Of a stretch of 64,000 nucleotides of DNA, positions 1 to 6,905 are shown one piece after another. How positions within the stretch are numbered: position 1 is the first letter of the stretch; the number at the start of each line of letters is the position of its first letter. The notes beneath the pieces are model-generated. The model was given only the letters and a program-made list of their open reading frames with translations. It did no database searches and was not told where the DNA came from. Origin of the DNA: Acidobacteriota bacterium (GTDB taxonomy: Bacteria; Acidobacteriota; Vicinamibacteria; Vicinamibacterales; UBA2999); NCBI GenBank assembly GCA_018000455.1, contig JAGNJW010000002.1, positions 287,032-351,031 of the forward strand, read 5' to 3'. The position numbers were made by a program, and so were the translations under genes.

Positions 1-855
1 ACCAACGACACCCTGCATGCCCTGCGTGCCTACGTGGCCGGACCCGAGCGCGGACGCCGCGTGGCGCGCGCCTACCGCTTCCGCTCGCGCCGCCTGCTGC
101 CGCCGTCGGCGGAGGGCCGGTGGTCGCTCGTGGAGACCCCCGGGCCCGGTAATCCCACCGCCCGCGCGGCGGCCCTGACGAGACAGCTGCTCGCACGCCA
201 CGGCATCGTCACCCGCGAGGTCACCGCGCTCGAGCCCGTGCCCGGCGGCTTCAGTGCGCTCTACGGCGTGCTGCGCCGCCTCGAAGACACCGGACGCGTG
301 CGCCGCGGCTACTTCGTGGCGGGGCTTGGCGGCGCCCAGTTCGCCGAGCCGGGCGCGCTTGACCGCCTGCGCGCCGAGCGCGATCCGGCGGCTGAGCCAC
401 GTGCCGTGACGCTCTCGGCCACCGATCCGGCCAACCCGTATGGCGCCGTCGTCGACTGGCCGGTGTGGAACGGAGCCACGGCGGCAAAGGCGAGCCGGGT
501 GGCCGGCGCGCGTGTCGTGCTGGTCGACGGTCATGCCACGGCGTGGATCGCGCGCGGCAACCGCCAGCTGCTCGTGGCGCTGCCGGCCGAGGAACCCGAT
601 CGTGGCCGGCGCCTGCGCCAACTGGCCCGCGAGCTCGTCGGGCTGGCTCACGCGTCGCCGGACGCACGCCGCGGCTGGCTCATCGCCGAGGTGAACGGCG
701 AGCCGGCAGGAGCGAGTCCGGTCGCGGCGGCCTTCGTCGAGGTCGGATTCGTGGTCACCTCCGGTGGCCTGCAACTGAGGGTGGCGCGTCGCGGGGCCGC
801 GACCGCCTCCACCGACGCCGGCGCCGGGCTTGCCAGCCGGATGACCGATGCCTGA
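1..855 (+). CDS. lhr: C-terminal part of an Lhr-like DEAD/DEAH helicase (5' truncated by window edge)
   Basis: The frame is open from the first base, so this is the 3' end of a gene that begins outside the window. The start TNDTLHALRAYV matches the segment of large Lhr helicases that follows the winged-helix part, and the rest is the Lhr C-terminal domain, with the family-like run FVAGLGGAQFAEPGALDRLR near residues 105-125 and an ATDPANPYG stretch. Lhr enzymes are ATP-dependent 3'-5' helicases thought to act in DNA repair, and in many bacteria they sit directly before a Nei-type glycosylase. The next reading frame here starts inside the stop region (ATG at 848, TGA at 853-855) and is a ruined nei, which supports the assignment. 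The ATPase core cannot be inspected. Confidence 0.85.
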   Translation, partial: TNDTLHALRAYVAGPERGRRVARAYRFRSRRLLPPSAEGRWSLVETPGPGNPTARAAALTRQLLARHGIVTREVTALEPVPGGFSALYGVLRRLEDTGRVRRGYFVAGLGGAQFAEPGALDRLRAERDPAAEPRAVTLSATDPANPYGAVVDWPVWNGATAAKASRVAGARVVLVDGHATAWIARGNRQLLVALPAEEPDRGRRLRQLARELVGLAHASPDARRGWLIAEVNGEPAGASPVAAAFVEVGFVVTSGGLQLRVARRGAATASTDAGAGLASRMTDA

Positions 856-1129
856 CGGCGACGCGATCGCCGGCGCGGCGGCGGTGCTAAACAGCGCTGG
901 CCGGCGGATGCGCCTCGCGATCGACACCGCGTCCTGGATCGCCGTGGCCTTCGACGTCTACGACGCCGAGCTCGCGCGTGACCACGGGACGACTGTCGCC
1001 CGATGAAGCGCTGTGGGTCTATCGGCGCACGGCACTCCCCTGCCGCCGCTGCGATCTGCCGGTCCGGTCAGCTGCCGAGCCTGCCGGACGCCGCGTCACT
1101 GGTGCCCGCAGTGTCAGCCATCGATTGAC
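848..1129 (+). pseudogene. nei: Degraded Nei/Fpg-type DNA glycosylase, multiply deleted and frameshifted
   Basis: The start MPDGDAIAGAAAVL resembles the N-terminus of Nei-type glycosylases, whose catalytic residues are the first Pro and Glu; here the acidic residue is Asp. The text then jumps to a mid-domain segment (about 905-970, WIAVAFDVYDAEL), shifts frame near 975, and jumps again to the C-terminal zinc finger (LWVYRRTALPCRRC, about 1009-1053). A second frameshift near 1098 restores WCPQCQPS. All four zinc-finger cysteines survive, but only about 95 of roughly 270 residues remain and three frames are needed, so no functional enzyme can be made. It overlaps the lhr stop, the usual lhr-nei arrangement. 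An assembly error is the alternative to decay. Confidence 0.65.
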
Positions 1130-1136
1130 GACCACG

Positions 1137-1967
1137 TCAGCCCAGGCGCGTGATCCGCTGTGGGTGCGTGTAGACGTTCATCGAGCCACCTCGCACGAAA
1201 CCGCAGAGCGTGATGCCGCTCTCGCGCGCCAGGTCGACGGCGAGGCTCGACGGCGCCGAGACGGCGGCCACCAGCGGGACGCCGGCCAGGAGCGCCTTCT
1301 GCACGAGTTCGTAGGACGAGCGGCCGCTCACGACGAGCAGTGTGTCGTCGAGCGGCACGAGCCCTTCGAGCAAGGCGCGGCCGACGATCTTGTCGAGCGC
1401 ATTGTGGCGCCCAACGTCCTCGGCAGCGAGCCGCACGCGGCCCTGGAGGTCGCACAGCGCCGAGGCGTGGATGCCGCCGGTTCTGGCGAAAGCCGCCTGC
1501 GCCACCAGGAGCGCCTCGGGCAGGCTGGAGACGACCGCGGCGGGCACGGTCCAGTGGCCGCCCACCGACGACACGCGGGCACGGATCGATTCAATCGTCC
1601 GGCGGCCGCAGAGTCCGCACGCCGCGGTGGTGATGATCTGCCGGCGCTCGCCGAGTCGATCGGCGACGCGCTCGGCGGCCCGACCGGTGACCGTCACGTT
1701 CAGCACGTTACCGAGCGCCTCTGCCTCGACATCGTCGCAGCGCTCGATGGTGGCGATCTCGCCGGGCACGCGGACGACGTCTTCGGCCAGCAGGAAGCCG
1801 GCGGCGAGCGCGACGTCCTGCCCCGGCGTGCGCATGATGACGGCAAAGGGCACGCCGTTGACCCGTACCTCGAGCGGTTCTTCGGCGGCGACCACGTCGT
1901 CGGCCTCGGTGCCGACGCCGTCGTCGAGGCGCAGCACGCCGAGCGCGCGCACGGCCTCGGCGCTCAT
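1137..1967 (-). CDS. fdhD: FdhD, sulfurtransferase for formate dehydrogenase maturation
   Basis: This 276-residue protein matches FdhD over its full usual length. FdhD takes sulfur from IscS and inserts it into the molybdenum cofactor of formate dehydrogenases in the cytoplasm. The redox-active loop is CGLCG (C117, C120), the place where E. coli FdhD has its essential CxxC. Other family blocks are RTPGQD near 46, EDVGRHNALDK and SGRSSYELVQK in the C-terminal half. The start ATG at 1967 overlaps the TGA of the upstream receiver gene (ATGA), so the two are co-transcribed and probably translationally coupled. No formate dehydrogenase gene is in the window, so its client lies elsewhere. Confidence 0.95.
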   Translation of the reverse strand: MSAEAVRALGVLRLDDGVGTEADDVVAAEEPLEVRVNGVPFAVIMRTPGQDVALAAGFLLAEDVVRVPGEIATIERCDDVEAEALGNVLNVTVTGRAAERVADRLGERRQIITTAACGLCGRRTIESIRARVSSVGGHWTVPAAVVSSLPEALLVAQAAFARTGGIHASALCDLQGRVRLAAEDVGRHNALDKIVGRALLEGLVPLDDTLLVVSGRSSYELVQKALLAGVPLVAAVSAPSSLAVDLARESGITLCGFVRGGSMNVYTHPQRITRLG

Positions 1968-2362
1968 CGCTGCGCCCCCGCCATCGTCGTGCCGTCGATG
2001 AGGCTGCCGATCGCGCGCACGACGTCCGGCGCCGGGCTGGGCTTGACGATGAAAGCGTCGCAGCCGGCCGCCGACGCCGCCTCGGCGACGTGCGCTTCGA
2101 CGTGACCGGTGATGGCCAGCACCGGCACGTGCCGCGTGCGCGGGTCGGCCTTGAGTCGGCGCGTCGCCTCGATGCCGTCGACGCCCGGCAGCGACAGGTC
2201 CATCAGGATGGCCGCCGGCGGCTCGGCCTGCGCCAGCGCAATGGCCTCGGCGGCGGTGCTGGCCTCGGCGACCCGGTAGCCCGACACCTGCAGCCAGGCG
2301 ACGTACATCGCCCGGGCGTCAGCATAGTCGTCGACCACGAGCACGAGCGGAGAGGCGGCCAC
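1964..2362 (-). CDS. Single-domain response regulator (CheY-like receiver)
   Basis: A 132-residue protein made only of a receiver domain. The acidic pair is D11-D12 (VVDDY), the phospho-acceptor is D55 in LMDLSLPG, and the switch Thr (T85, AITGHV) and Lys (K107, IVKPSP) are in place. It has no output domain, so it probably works by protein contact or as a phosphorelay step. A GTG start at 2362 is chosen because a TATACT hexamer ends 7 nt before it, as for other leaderless starts in this window; an in-frame GTG 15 nt downstream is possible. The stop overlaps the fdhD start. No histidine kinase is nearby. The link with fdhD is seen only as an overlap and its meaning is unknown. Confidence 0.85.
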   Translation of the reverse strand: MAASPLVLVVDDYADARAMYVAWLQVSGYRVAEASTAAEAIALAQAEPPAAILMDLSLPGVDGIEATRRLKADPRTRHVPVLAITGHVEAHVAEAASAAGCDAFIVKPSPAPDVVRAIGSLIDGTTMAGAQR

Positions 2363-2369
2363 CTCCCGG

Positions 2370-2375
2370 AGTATA
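2370..2375 (-). promoter_or_regulatory. -10 element TATACT for the receiver-fdhD operon
   Basis: On the minus strand TATACT is followed by seven bases and the GTG at 2362. Transcription starting about 7 nt past the hexamer would begin at or next to the start codon. The opposing yajQ hexamer at 2402-2407 is 26 bp away, so the two promoters are back to back. Confidence 0.5.
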
Positions 2376-2401
2376 TAGAGCCAGACGGCACGCCAATCAG
2401 C

Positions 2402-2407
2402 TACGAT
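2402..2407 (+). promoter_or_regulatory. -10 element TACGAT for yajQ
   Basis: TACGAT, then six bases (cccgcc), then the ATG at 2414. No purine-rich ribosome site lies between, so translation probably starts on a leaderless message. Confidence 0.45.
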
Positions 2408-2413
2408 CCCGCC

Positions 2414-2917
2414 ATGGCGCAGACCTACTCGTTCGACATCACCTCCAATGTCGACCTCCAGGAAGTGGACAACGCGGTCAATCAGGCGAAGAAGGAAATC
2501 GGTCAACGTTACGACTTCAAGGGTTCCACCGCGACCGTCGAGCTCGACCAGAAGGCCGGCACGCTGACGCTCACGGCCGAAGATGCGTTCAAGCTCGGAG
2601 CGGTGTGGGAAGTGGTGCAGACCCGTCTCGTGCGCCGCAGCGTCCCGGTCAAGAACATGAAGCCCGGCGACCCGGAACCGGCCTCGGCCGGCTCGTTCCG
2701 CCAGGTCATCACGCTGCAGCAGGGCGTGCCGAGCGATGCCGCCCGCGAGATCGTGAAGTACTTGAAGGAACACAAGCTGCGGAAGGTGCAGGCGGCCATC
2801 CAGGGCGACCAGCTCCGCGTGACGTCGGCGTCGAAGGACGATCTGCAGGCGGCCATGGCGGCTCTGCGCGACCACGACTTCGGCGTGGCGTTGCAGTTTG
2901 GCAACTACCGCTCGTGA
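2414..2917 (+). CDS. yajQ: YajQ family nucleotide-binding protein
   Basis: A 167-residue cytoplasmic protein matching the YajQ family (UPF0234) from end to end. It opens with the family signature SFDITSNVDLQEVDNA and contains RYDFKGS near residue 32, which is nearly invariant. The fold is two ferredoxin-like domains. A YajQ in Xanthomonas binds cyclic di-GMP and works with a transcription factor, and others bind tRNA or GTP; which applies here cannot be told from sequence. The ATG at 2414 is preceded by a TACGAT hexamer and no Shine-Dalgarno. It is transcribed away from the receiver-fdhD pair across a 51-bp gap. A GC-rich hairpin follows the stop. Confidence 0.92.
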   Translation: MAQTYSFDITSNVDLQEVDNAVNQAKKEIGQRYDFKGSTATVELDQKAGTLTLTAEDAFKLGAVWEVVQTRLVRRSVPVKNMKPGDPEPASAGSFRQVITLQQGVPSDAAREIVKYLKEHKLRKVQAAIQGDQLRVTSASKDDLQAAMAALRDHDFGVALQFGNYRS

Positions 2918-2953
2918 CGGCGCCAGGGACGTCGGCCTGATACTTCCCAAGGA

Positions 2954-2978
2954 ACTCCGGCGCTCGCGTTCCCGGAGT
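2954..2978 (+). terminator. Hairpin downstream of yajQ, without a T-tract
   Basis: ACTCCGG at 2954-2960 pairs with CCGGAGT at 2972-2978 around an 11-base loop. No run of T follows on either strand, so it may be a processing or attenuation hairpin rather than an intrinsic terminator. Confidence 0.3.
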
Positions 2979-3054
2979 ATCCTGAGCGGCGGCGCGCGGC
3001 TCCGACGCGCGACGAAGACCCGCTGATCCAGTGTCATCTCGAGGAGAAGTGCCC

Positions 3055-4212
3055 GTGAAACAGGTTCGACTGCTGACGATGTTCGTGGTGCTGCTGGCGG
3101 CGGTGGGGTTCGGCGTGCCGCGGCTGGCCGCACGTCAGGCGCCACCCGGGGCGCCGTCCGGTCTGAAGTACGTGGTGAGCCCCGGCGGTGGCGTCAGCCT
3201 GCAGTGGACGCACTCGATCGGCACCATCACGCACTACGTGCTCGAGGCGGGCGTCGTGCCCGGCAACCCGTTCCTGCGCCTGCCGGCCCAGAGCGACGGC
3301 CTGCTCTACGGCAAGATGCCCGAACTCGTGCCGGCTTTCACCGCCGTGGGCGTCGGCTCCGGCAACTACTTCGTGCGCATCCGCGGCGCCAACGGCGCCG
3401 CCGAGAGCGCGCCGAGTAACGAAGTGGAGGTGCCGATTCGCGCCGGCTGCTACCCGCCTGGCGCTCCGACCACCTTCACGCAGATCGTGCGCGGCACACA
3501 GGGCTTTCTGATGTGGAACCCCGGCCACGGCGGCCAGGCTACGACCTATACCGTGCGCGCCAGCTTCTCGCCCAACGATCCGAACCCGCCGATTCAGCTC
3601 CCGCTCAACACGCTCTACTTCACGCTGGGCATCCCACCCGGCAGCTACTACGTGCACGTCGTGGCGACCAACACCTGCGGCACGAGCGCGCCGTCGAACG
3701 AACTGCTCGTCACCGCGCCCAACAACACCCCCGCGCGCACGCCCGACCCGCCGGCGGGCGAGCGACTGCCGCAGCCCTACGTGCGCGACCTCGTGTTCCA
3801 GTTCGCCAGCGAGGCCATCGCCCAGGGCCTGCTGAGCCCGAGCGTCGTGTGCCCGCCGCGGGCGGCCGGGCCGTATCGCGACCTCGAGCATGAGCTCGAG
3901 GCGCGCAAGACGCAGCTCAACCCCTTCATCAATCACATCGTCGACCGGCTGCGCCAGATCGACACGAGGTTCGGCTACAACGCCAAGCCCACGCGCGCCT
4001 GGGTGCCCTCGATCGTGGCCGGTGACGAGGTCACCTACCACTACGGGTCGGACCAGCCAGAAGGGTCGCCCAATGCCTACGCCGTGGACGTGCTGGGCGG
4101 TCACTGCACGGGCGTCGGCGTCGTGCCGGGAAACACGATCGATCGCCACAGCCCGGACTATCGTCCGTTCTACAACGAGTTCGTTCGCTGGACGGGCGCC
4201 GGCCGCTTCTAG
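3055..4212 (+). CDS. Secreted protein with two fibronectin-III-like modules and an unrecognised C-terminal domain
   Basis: The GTG at 3055 is chosen over one at 3031 because GAGGAG lies 8 nt before it and the resulting N-terminus (VKQVRLLTMFVVLLAAVGFG) is a clean signal peptide. The 385-residue product then has two FN3-type modules (about 30-125 and 125-220), with the repeated phrases YVLEAG, GNYFVRIRG and GSYYVHVVA and the ending SNELLV. The last 145 residues, starting near DLVFQFASE, form a separate domain with a charged helix (LEHELEARKTQLNPFINHIV) and several aromatic residues; I do not recognise it. It is probably periplasmic or outside the cell. The FN3 units resemble those at the end of the sugar-dehydrogenase-like gene at 29586. 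Confidence 0.8.
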   Translation: MKQVRLLTMFVVLLAAVGFGVPRLAARQAPPGAPSGLKYVVSPGGGVSLQWTHSIGTITHYVLEAGVVPGNPFLRLPAQSDGLLYGKMPELVPAFTAVGVGSGNYFVRIRGANGAAESAPSNEVEVPIRAGCYPPGAPTTFTQIVRGTQGFLMWNPGHGGQATTYTVRASFSPNDPNPPIQLPLNTLYFTLGIPPGSYYVHVVATNTCGTSAPSNELLVTAPNNTPARTPDPPAGERLPQPYVRDLVFQFASEAIAQGLLSPSVVCPPRAAGPYRDLEHELEARKTQLNPFINHIVDRLRQIDTRFGYNAKPTRAWVPSIVAGDEVTYHYGSDQPEGSPNAYAVDVLGGHCTGVGVVPGNTIDRHSPDYRPFYNEFVRWTGAGRF

Positions 4213-4279
4213 CACCGCGGCGGAATCGATCGACCCATCGCCAGGGCCAGGGTTCGCCCGGGCCGTGGTCTGTACGGAC

Positions 4280-5113
4280 CTAATCGAGGAAGAAGTCCGG
4301 CATCAGGTCGTCCTCGTGCGCACCGTCCGGCAGGTAGCGCCCAAGGTCGGTCACGCCGGCCTCGGCGAGCACCTCGTCATCGATGAGGAAACGGCCGGTC
4401 ACGTCGCGGCTCGGACGGGTGAGGATGACATGGGCGGCATCGGCCATGATCGACGCCTTGCGCGTGCGCCGCTGTCGCGTTTCCTCCCCGGCGATCAGGC
4501 TGATCGCCGCCGTGTCGATGGCCGTGCGCGGCCAGAGGGCGTTCACCGCCACACCCGCCTCGCGGAATTCCTCCGCCATACCCAAGACGCACAGGCTCAT
4601 GCCGTACTTGGCCATCGTGTAGGCGACGTGCGGCGCGAACCAGCGCGGGTTGAGGTTCGGCGGCGGCGCGATATTGAGCACGTGCGGGTTGGCCGCCCGC
4701 AGCAGGTGCGGCAGGCAGTGCTGGGTGGCGAGAAAGGTGCCGCGCGTGTTCACTTGATGCATCAGGTCGAAACGGCGGATCGGCGTGTCGAGCGTGCCGG
4801 TGAGATAGATCGCCGAGGCGTTGTTGACGACCACGTCGATGCCTCCGTAGCGGGAGACGGCCGCCGCCACGGCCGCCTTCACCTGCCCTTCCTCGCGCAC
4901 GTCCATCGCGATGGCCAGGGCCTGGCCGCCGGCAGCCTCGATCGCCGCGGCCGACGTGAAGATGGTGCCGGGCAGCTTCGGGTGCGGCTCGGTGGTCTTG
5001 CCGGTCACGACCACGTTGGCGCCGTCTTCGGCCGCCCTGAGCCCGATGGCCAGGCCGATGCCGCGGCTGGCGCCGGTGATGAAGATGGTCTTGCCGGACA
5101 AAGACATGGTCAT
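4280..5113 (-). CDS. Short-chain dehydrogenase/reductase, HSDL2-like
   Basis: A 277-residue Rossmann-fold oxidoreductase. The cofactor loop is TGASRGIG (about 14-21), the NNAS motif is present, and the catalytic YxxxK is YTMAK. The active-site Ser position lies in the run LNIAPPPNLNP, which is unlike the usual SS motif but is characteristic of the HSDL2-like branch of SDRs, a group associated with lipid metabolism in eukaryotes; the substrate here is unknown. The final residues DDLMPDFFLD also match that branch. Two in-frame ATGs exist (5113 and 5107) and neither has a strong ribosome site. It stands alone, followed on its 5' side by a repeat-rich spacer. Confidence 0.88.
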   Translation of the reverse strand: MTMSLSGKTIFITGASRGIGLAIGLRAAEDGANVVVTGKTTEPHPKLPGTIFTSAAAIEAAGGQALAIAMDVREEGQVKAAVAAAVSRYGGIDVVVNNASAIYLTGTLDTPIRRFDLMHQVNTRGTFLATQHCLPHLLRAANPHVLNIAPPPNLNPRWFAPHVAYTMAKYGMSLCVLGMAEEFREAGVAVNALWPRTAIDTAAISLIAGEETRQRRTRKASIMADAAHVILTRPSRDVTGRFLIDDEVLAEAGVTDLGRYLPDGAHEDDLMPDFFLD

Positions 5114-5130
5114 CCTCGCAGCCGCCAGGG

Positions 5131-5265
5131 GCTAGCGGCTGGCGGCTGGCGGCTGGCGGCACGTTTCGTCACGTCGCCTGAAAAACGAAGGGCCCGGCGG
5201 ATGTCCACCGGGCCCTCGTCATGTGCTCTCGAGTCTAGCCGCCGCCCGCTAGCCTCCAGCCGCCG
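5131..5265. repeat. Intergenic element: 7-bp tandem repeats with inverted copies flanking a terminator
   Basis: Bases 5131-5160 hold more than three copies of GCGGCTG starting from a GGCTAGCGG. Bases 5233-5265 hold the same words in inverse orientation (CTAGCCGCC, GCTAGCC, CAGCCGCC). The arms surround the hairpin at 5189-5216, so the whole 135 bp could fold into one long stem-loop. Confidence 0.5.
5181..5216 (-). terminator. Rho-independent terminator for the zinc-ribbon gene at 5272
   Basis: On the minus strand AGGGCCCGG and CCGGGCCCT make a perfect 9-bp stem around a 10-base loop (5189-5216), followed by TCG and five T residues (5185-5181). It lies 55 bp beyond the stop of the gene ending at 5272. 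Confidence 0.8.
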
Positions 5266-5271
5266 TTGGTG

Positions 5272-5562
5272 CTACTCGACGTAGCTGTAGCCGCAGTTGT
5301 CGCACACCCACATGCGGCCCTGCTTGTACATATTGTAGGCGCACTGCGGGCAGATCCGGTACTCGCGGCCGTCTTCGTCGGTGTAGGTCTTCTGCGAGCT
5401 GCCGCCGCTCTTCTTGTCGTCGTTGGCAAACGGATCTTTCTTCTCTTCGGGCTTCTGCTGAGCCAGTGCCGCGGCCGGGGCCGCAACCGTCAGGCCGATC
5501 GCGGTGGCGAAGAGCGCCGACCCGCGCAAGAAACTCCGACGATCTAGATTGGTCTCGAACAT
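5272..5562 (-). CDS. Tat-exported small zinc-ribbon protein
   Basis: The start at 5562 is set by a perfect AGGAGG (5577-5572) nine bases upstream; the ATG at 5580 lies before that site and has no ribosome site of its own. The 96-residue product begins with a Tat signal (DRRSFLRG, then a hydrophobic run ending AALA), so it is folded before export. A lysine- and aspartate-rich linker follows, then a C-terminal ribbon with C71-PQ-C74 and C87-DN-C90, like a rubredoxin-type or zinc knuckle. Metal bound before export would explain the use of Tat. Function is unknown. It is a single-gene unit with its own terminator. Confidence 0.75.
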   Translation of the reverse strand: MFETNLDRRSFLRGSALFATAIGLTVAAPAAALAQQKPEEKKDPFANDDKKSGGSSQKTYTDEDGREYRICPQCAYNMYKQGRMWVCDNCGYSYVE

Positions 5563-5708
5563 GTCCGCGCGCCTCCTCATGATGTCACCCGATGACGTGG
5601 CTGACTCAAGTGTAAACGACCGACAGCGGATCCGGCCGCATTGAGTCGTATTCTTCTGTCATCTTTCGTCTCCCGAGCCGGCCAATGACGTATTCGGGCC
5701 GAAATGCG

Positions 5709-6089
5709 TCACATCTGGCGGATTTCGACCGCGCCCGTGATGCGGCGCGACACCGGGCATCGGCCGGCGATCTCGGTCAGGCGCTGGCGCTGTTCGTCGG
5801 TGAGCGGCGCACCGAACGTCAGCCGCCGCTCCACGACGAACACACCGCCCTCGTCGCGGCCGGACAGGTCGACCTGCACGTCGCCCAGGTCCCAACCCTT
5901 GCGGCCGGCGTACATCTTGAGGGTCATGGCGACGCAGGCGCCGAGCGCGCCGAGCAGCAACTCGGCGGGATTCGGGCCGCGGTCTTCGCCGCCCACCTCG
6001 GTGCCCTCGTCGCTGACGACGGCGTGGTGCCGGACTTCGATGCTTTGGGCGAACGGACCGCCCGCGGATGCGACGTGAACACTGGTCAT
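5709..6089 (-). CDS. OsmC family peroxiredoxin-like protein
   Basis: A 126-residue protein of the OsmC/Ohr superfamily, whose members reduce organic hydroperoxides with a pair of cysteines or belong to uncharacterised subgroups. C52 sits in LLGALGACVAMTLKMYA, the classic first-cysteine helix, and C111 is in AGRCPVSR, the second-cysteine site. The arginine that activates the peroxidatic cysteine in Ohr is not evident at the N-terminus, so this fits the broad OsmC group better than Ohr. It ends 146 bp from the Tat zinc-ribbon gene and starts 30 bp after the globin gene, all on one strand, suggesting a small stress cluster. It also has its own -10 element. Confidence 0.88.
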   Translation of the reverse strand: MTSVHVASAGGPFAQSIEVRHHAVVSDEGTEVGGEDRGPNPAELLLGALGACVAMTLKMYAGRKGWDLGDVQVDLSGRDEGGVFVVERRLTFGAPLTDEQRQRLTEIAGRCPVSRRITGAVEIRQM

Positions 6090-6095
6090 GTCGGG

Positions 6096-6101
6096 AGCGT
6101 A
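6096..6101 (-). promoter_or_regulatory. -10 element TACGCT for osmC-like gene
   Basis: TACGCT on the minus strand, six bases (cccgac), then the ATG at 6089. It lies in the 30-bp gap after the globin gene, so osmC can be transcribed independently of it. Confidence 0.4.
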
Positions 6102-6119
6102 CCTCAGTGGCGCCAGCGC

Positions 6120-6506
6120 TCAGGCGCGGTTGATCATGAAGGAGGCCATGTGGTGGAAGAACGGCGTCATCACGGCGGCGACGTCGGCAGGAATCTCCGC
6201 CTCGATGAGGGCACGGTCCATCAGGGCCACCCACCGGTTGCGGCCATCGGCATCGATGGCAAAGGGCGTGTGCCGCATCCTGAGCCGCGGGTGCCCGCGC
6301 TGCTCGATGTAGCGCGGCGGGCCACCGAACCGGCCCACGAGGAAGTCGCGCAGCCGTTCCTCGGCGCCGGCCATGTCCTCGGTGGGATACATCGTTCCGA
6401 GGATGGGGTCTGCCGGCACCTGGGCGTAGAACGCCCGCACCAGGCGCGTAAACCCCTCTTCTCCGATTCTGGCGTAGACCTGACCTTCGTCGAGCAGCGT
6501 GACCAT
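6120..6506 (-). CDS. Truncated hemoglobin, group II (trHbO type)
   Basis: A 128-residue 2-on-2 globin. The proximal histidine is H79 in LRMRHTPFAI, a hallmark of group II; Tyr at B10 (Y27, FYAQV) and Trp at G8 (W92, NRWVALMD) are the other group II signatures. Such proteins bind O2, NO or sulfide and are linked to NO and oxidative stress handling. Length is normal for the family. The ATG at 6506 is six bases after a TATCAT hexamer, and AAGG lies too close to act as a ribosome site. Upstream in-frame codons give no globin sequence. The gene precedes osmC in the same direction. Confidence 0.92.
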   Translation of the reverse strand: MVTLLDEGQVYARIGEEGFTRLVRAFYAQVPADPILGTMYPTEDMAGAEERLRDFLVGRFGGPPRYIEQRGHPRLRMRHTPFAIDADGRNRWVALMDRALIEAEIPADVAAVMTPFFHHMASFMINRA

Positions 6507-6512
6507 CCTTCG

Positions 6513-6518
6513 ATGATA
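6513..6518 (-). promoter_or_regulatory. -10 element TATCAT for the globin gene
   Basis: TATCAT on the minus strand, six bases (cgaagg), then the ATG at 6506. It faces the TAGAAT of the gene at 6603 across 72 bp, a divergent promoter pair. Confidence 0.5.
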
Positions 6519-6590
6519 CCGCTCCACCGGGCGCACTCGAGGCCCCGGAAAACTTGACTCGAGGTCAGGATCTGGGCGGTCAATGACGTC

Positions 6591-6596
6591 TAGAAT
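6591..6596 (+). promoter_or_regulatory. -10 element TAGAAT for the gene at 6603
   Basis: TAGAAT, six bases (ggcagc), then ATG at 6603. A TTGACT at 6554-6559 is too far upstream (31 bp) to serve as its -35. Confidence 0.45.
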
Positions 6597-6602
6597 GGCA
6601 GC

Positions 6603-6905
6603 ATGAGCGACGAAGCACCGAAGAGCGCAATCGAGCTGGCGATGGCCCGCCTGCGCAAACAGGACGCCGAGTCGGGGAGCATCGACTCGCCGCTCACCGA
6701 GGCGCAGAAAGGCGAGATCGCCGAGGTGCGCCAGCTCTACGCGGCGCGCCGTGCGCAGGCCGAAATCATGCACAACGCCAGCCTCGCAAGCGCGGTCGAC
6801 GTCGAGGGACTCGCCCGATTGCACGAGGAGTTCCGGCGCGACGCCGACCGCATGACGCGCGAACTCGAGGAAAAGGTGGCCGCGATTCGGCAGCGCTCAG
6901 ACTAG
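6603..6905 (+). CDS. Small charged helical protein, function unknown
   Basis: A 100-residue soluble protein with no signal peptide or membrane segment. It is rich in Ala, Glu, Arg and Gln. Long helices are predicted by eye from 8-20, 33-60 and 68-100, and the last part (LHEEFRRDADRMTRELEEKV) has heptad spacing suited to a coiled coil. I do not recognise the family. The start is fixed by a TAGAAT hexamer 6 nt upstream of the ATG. It runs away from the globin-osmC genes and its last nine bases overlap the end of the convergent methyltransferase gene. Confidence 0.6.
   Translation: MSDEAPKSAIELAMARLRKQDAESGSIDSPLTEAQKGEIAEVRQLYAARRAQAEIMHNASLASAVDVEGLARLHEEFRRDADRMTRELEEKVAAIRQRSD

Noticed and set aside
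978..2105. Long plus-strand open frame
   Set aside because: It is antisense to fdhD and the receiver gene, both clear matches; only its first 120 bases carry the nei zinc-finger remnant. Long antisense frames are expected at this GC content.
5131..5160. CRISPR-like repeat
   Set aside because: The unit is only 7 bp, tandem without spacers, and there are no cas genes.
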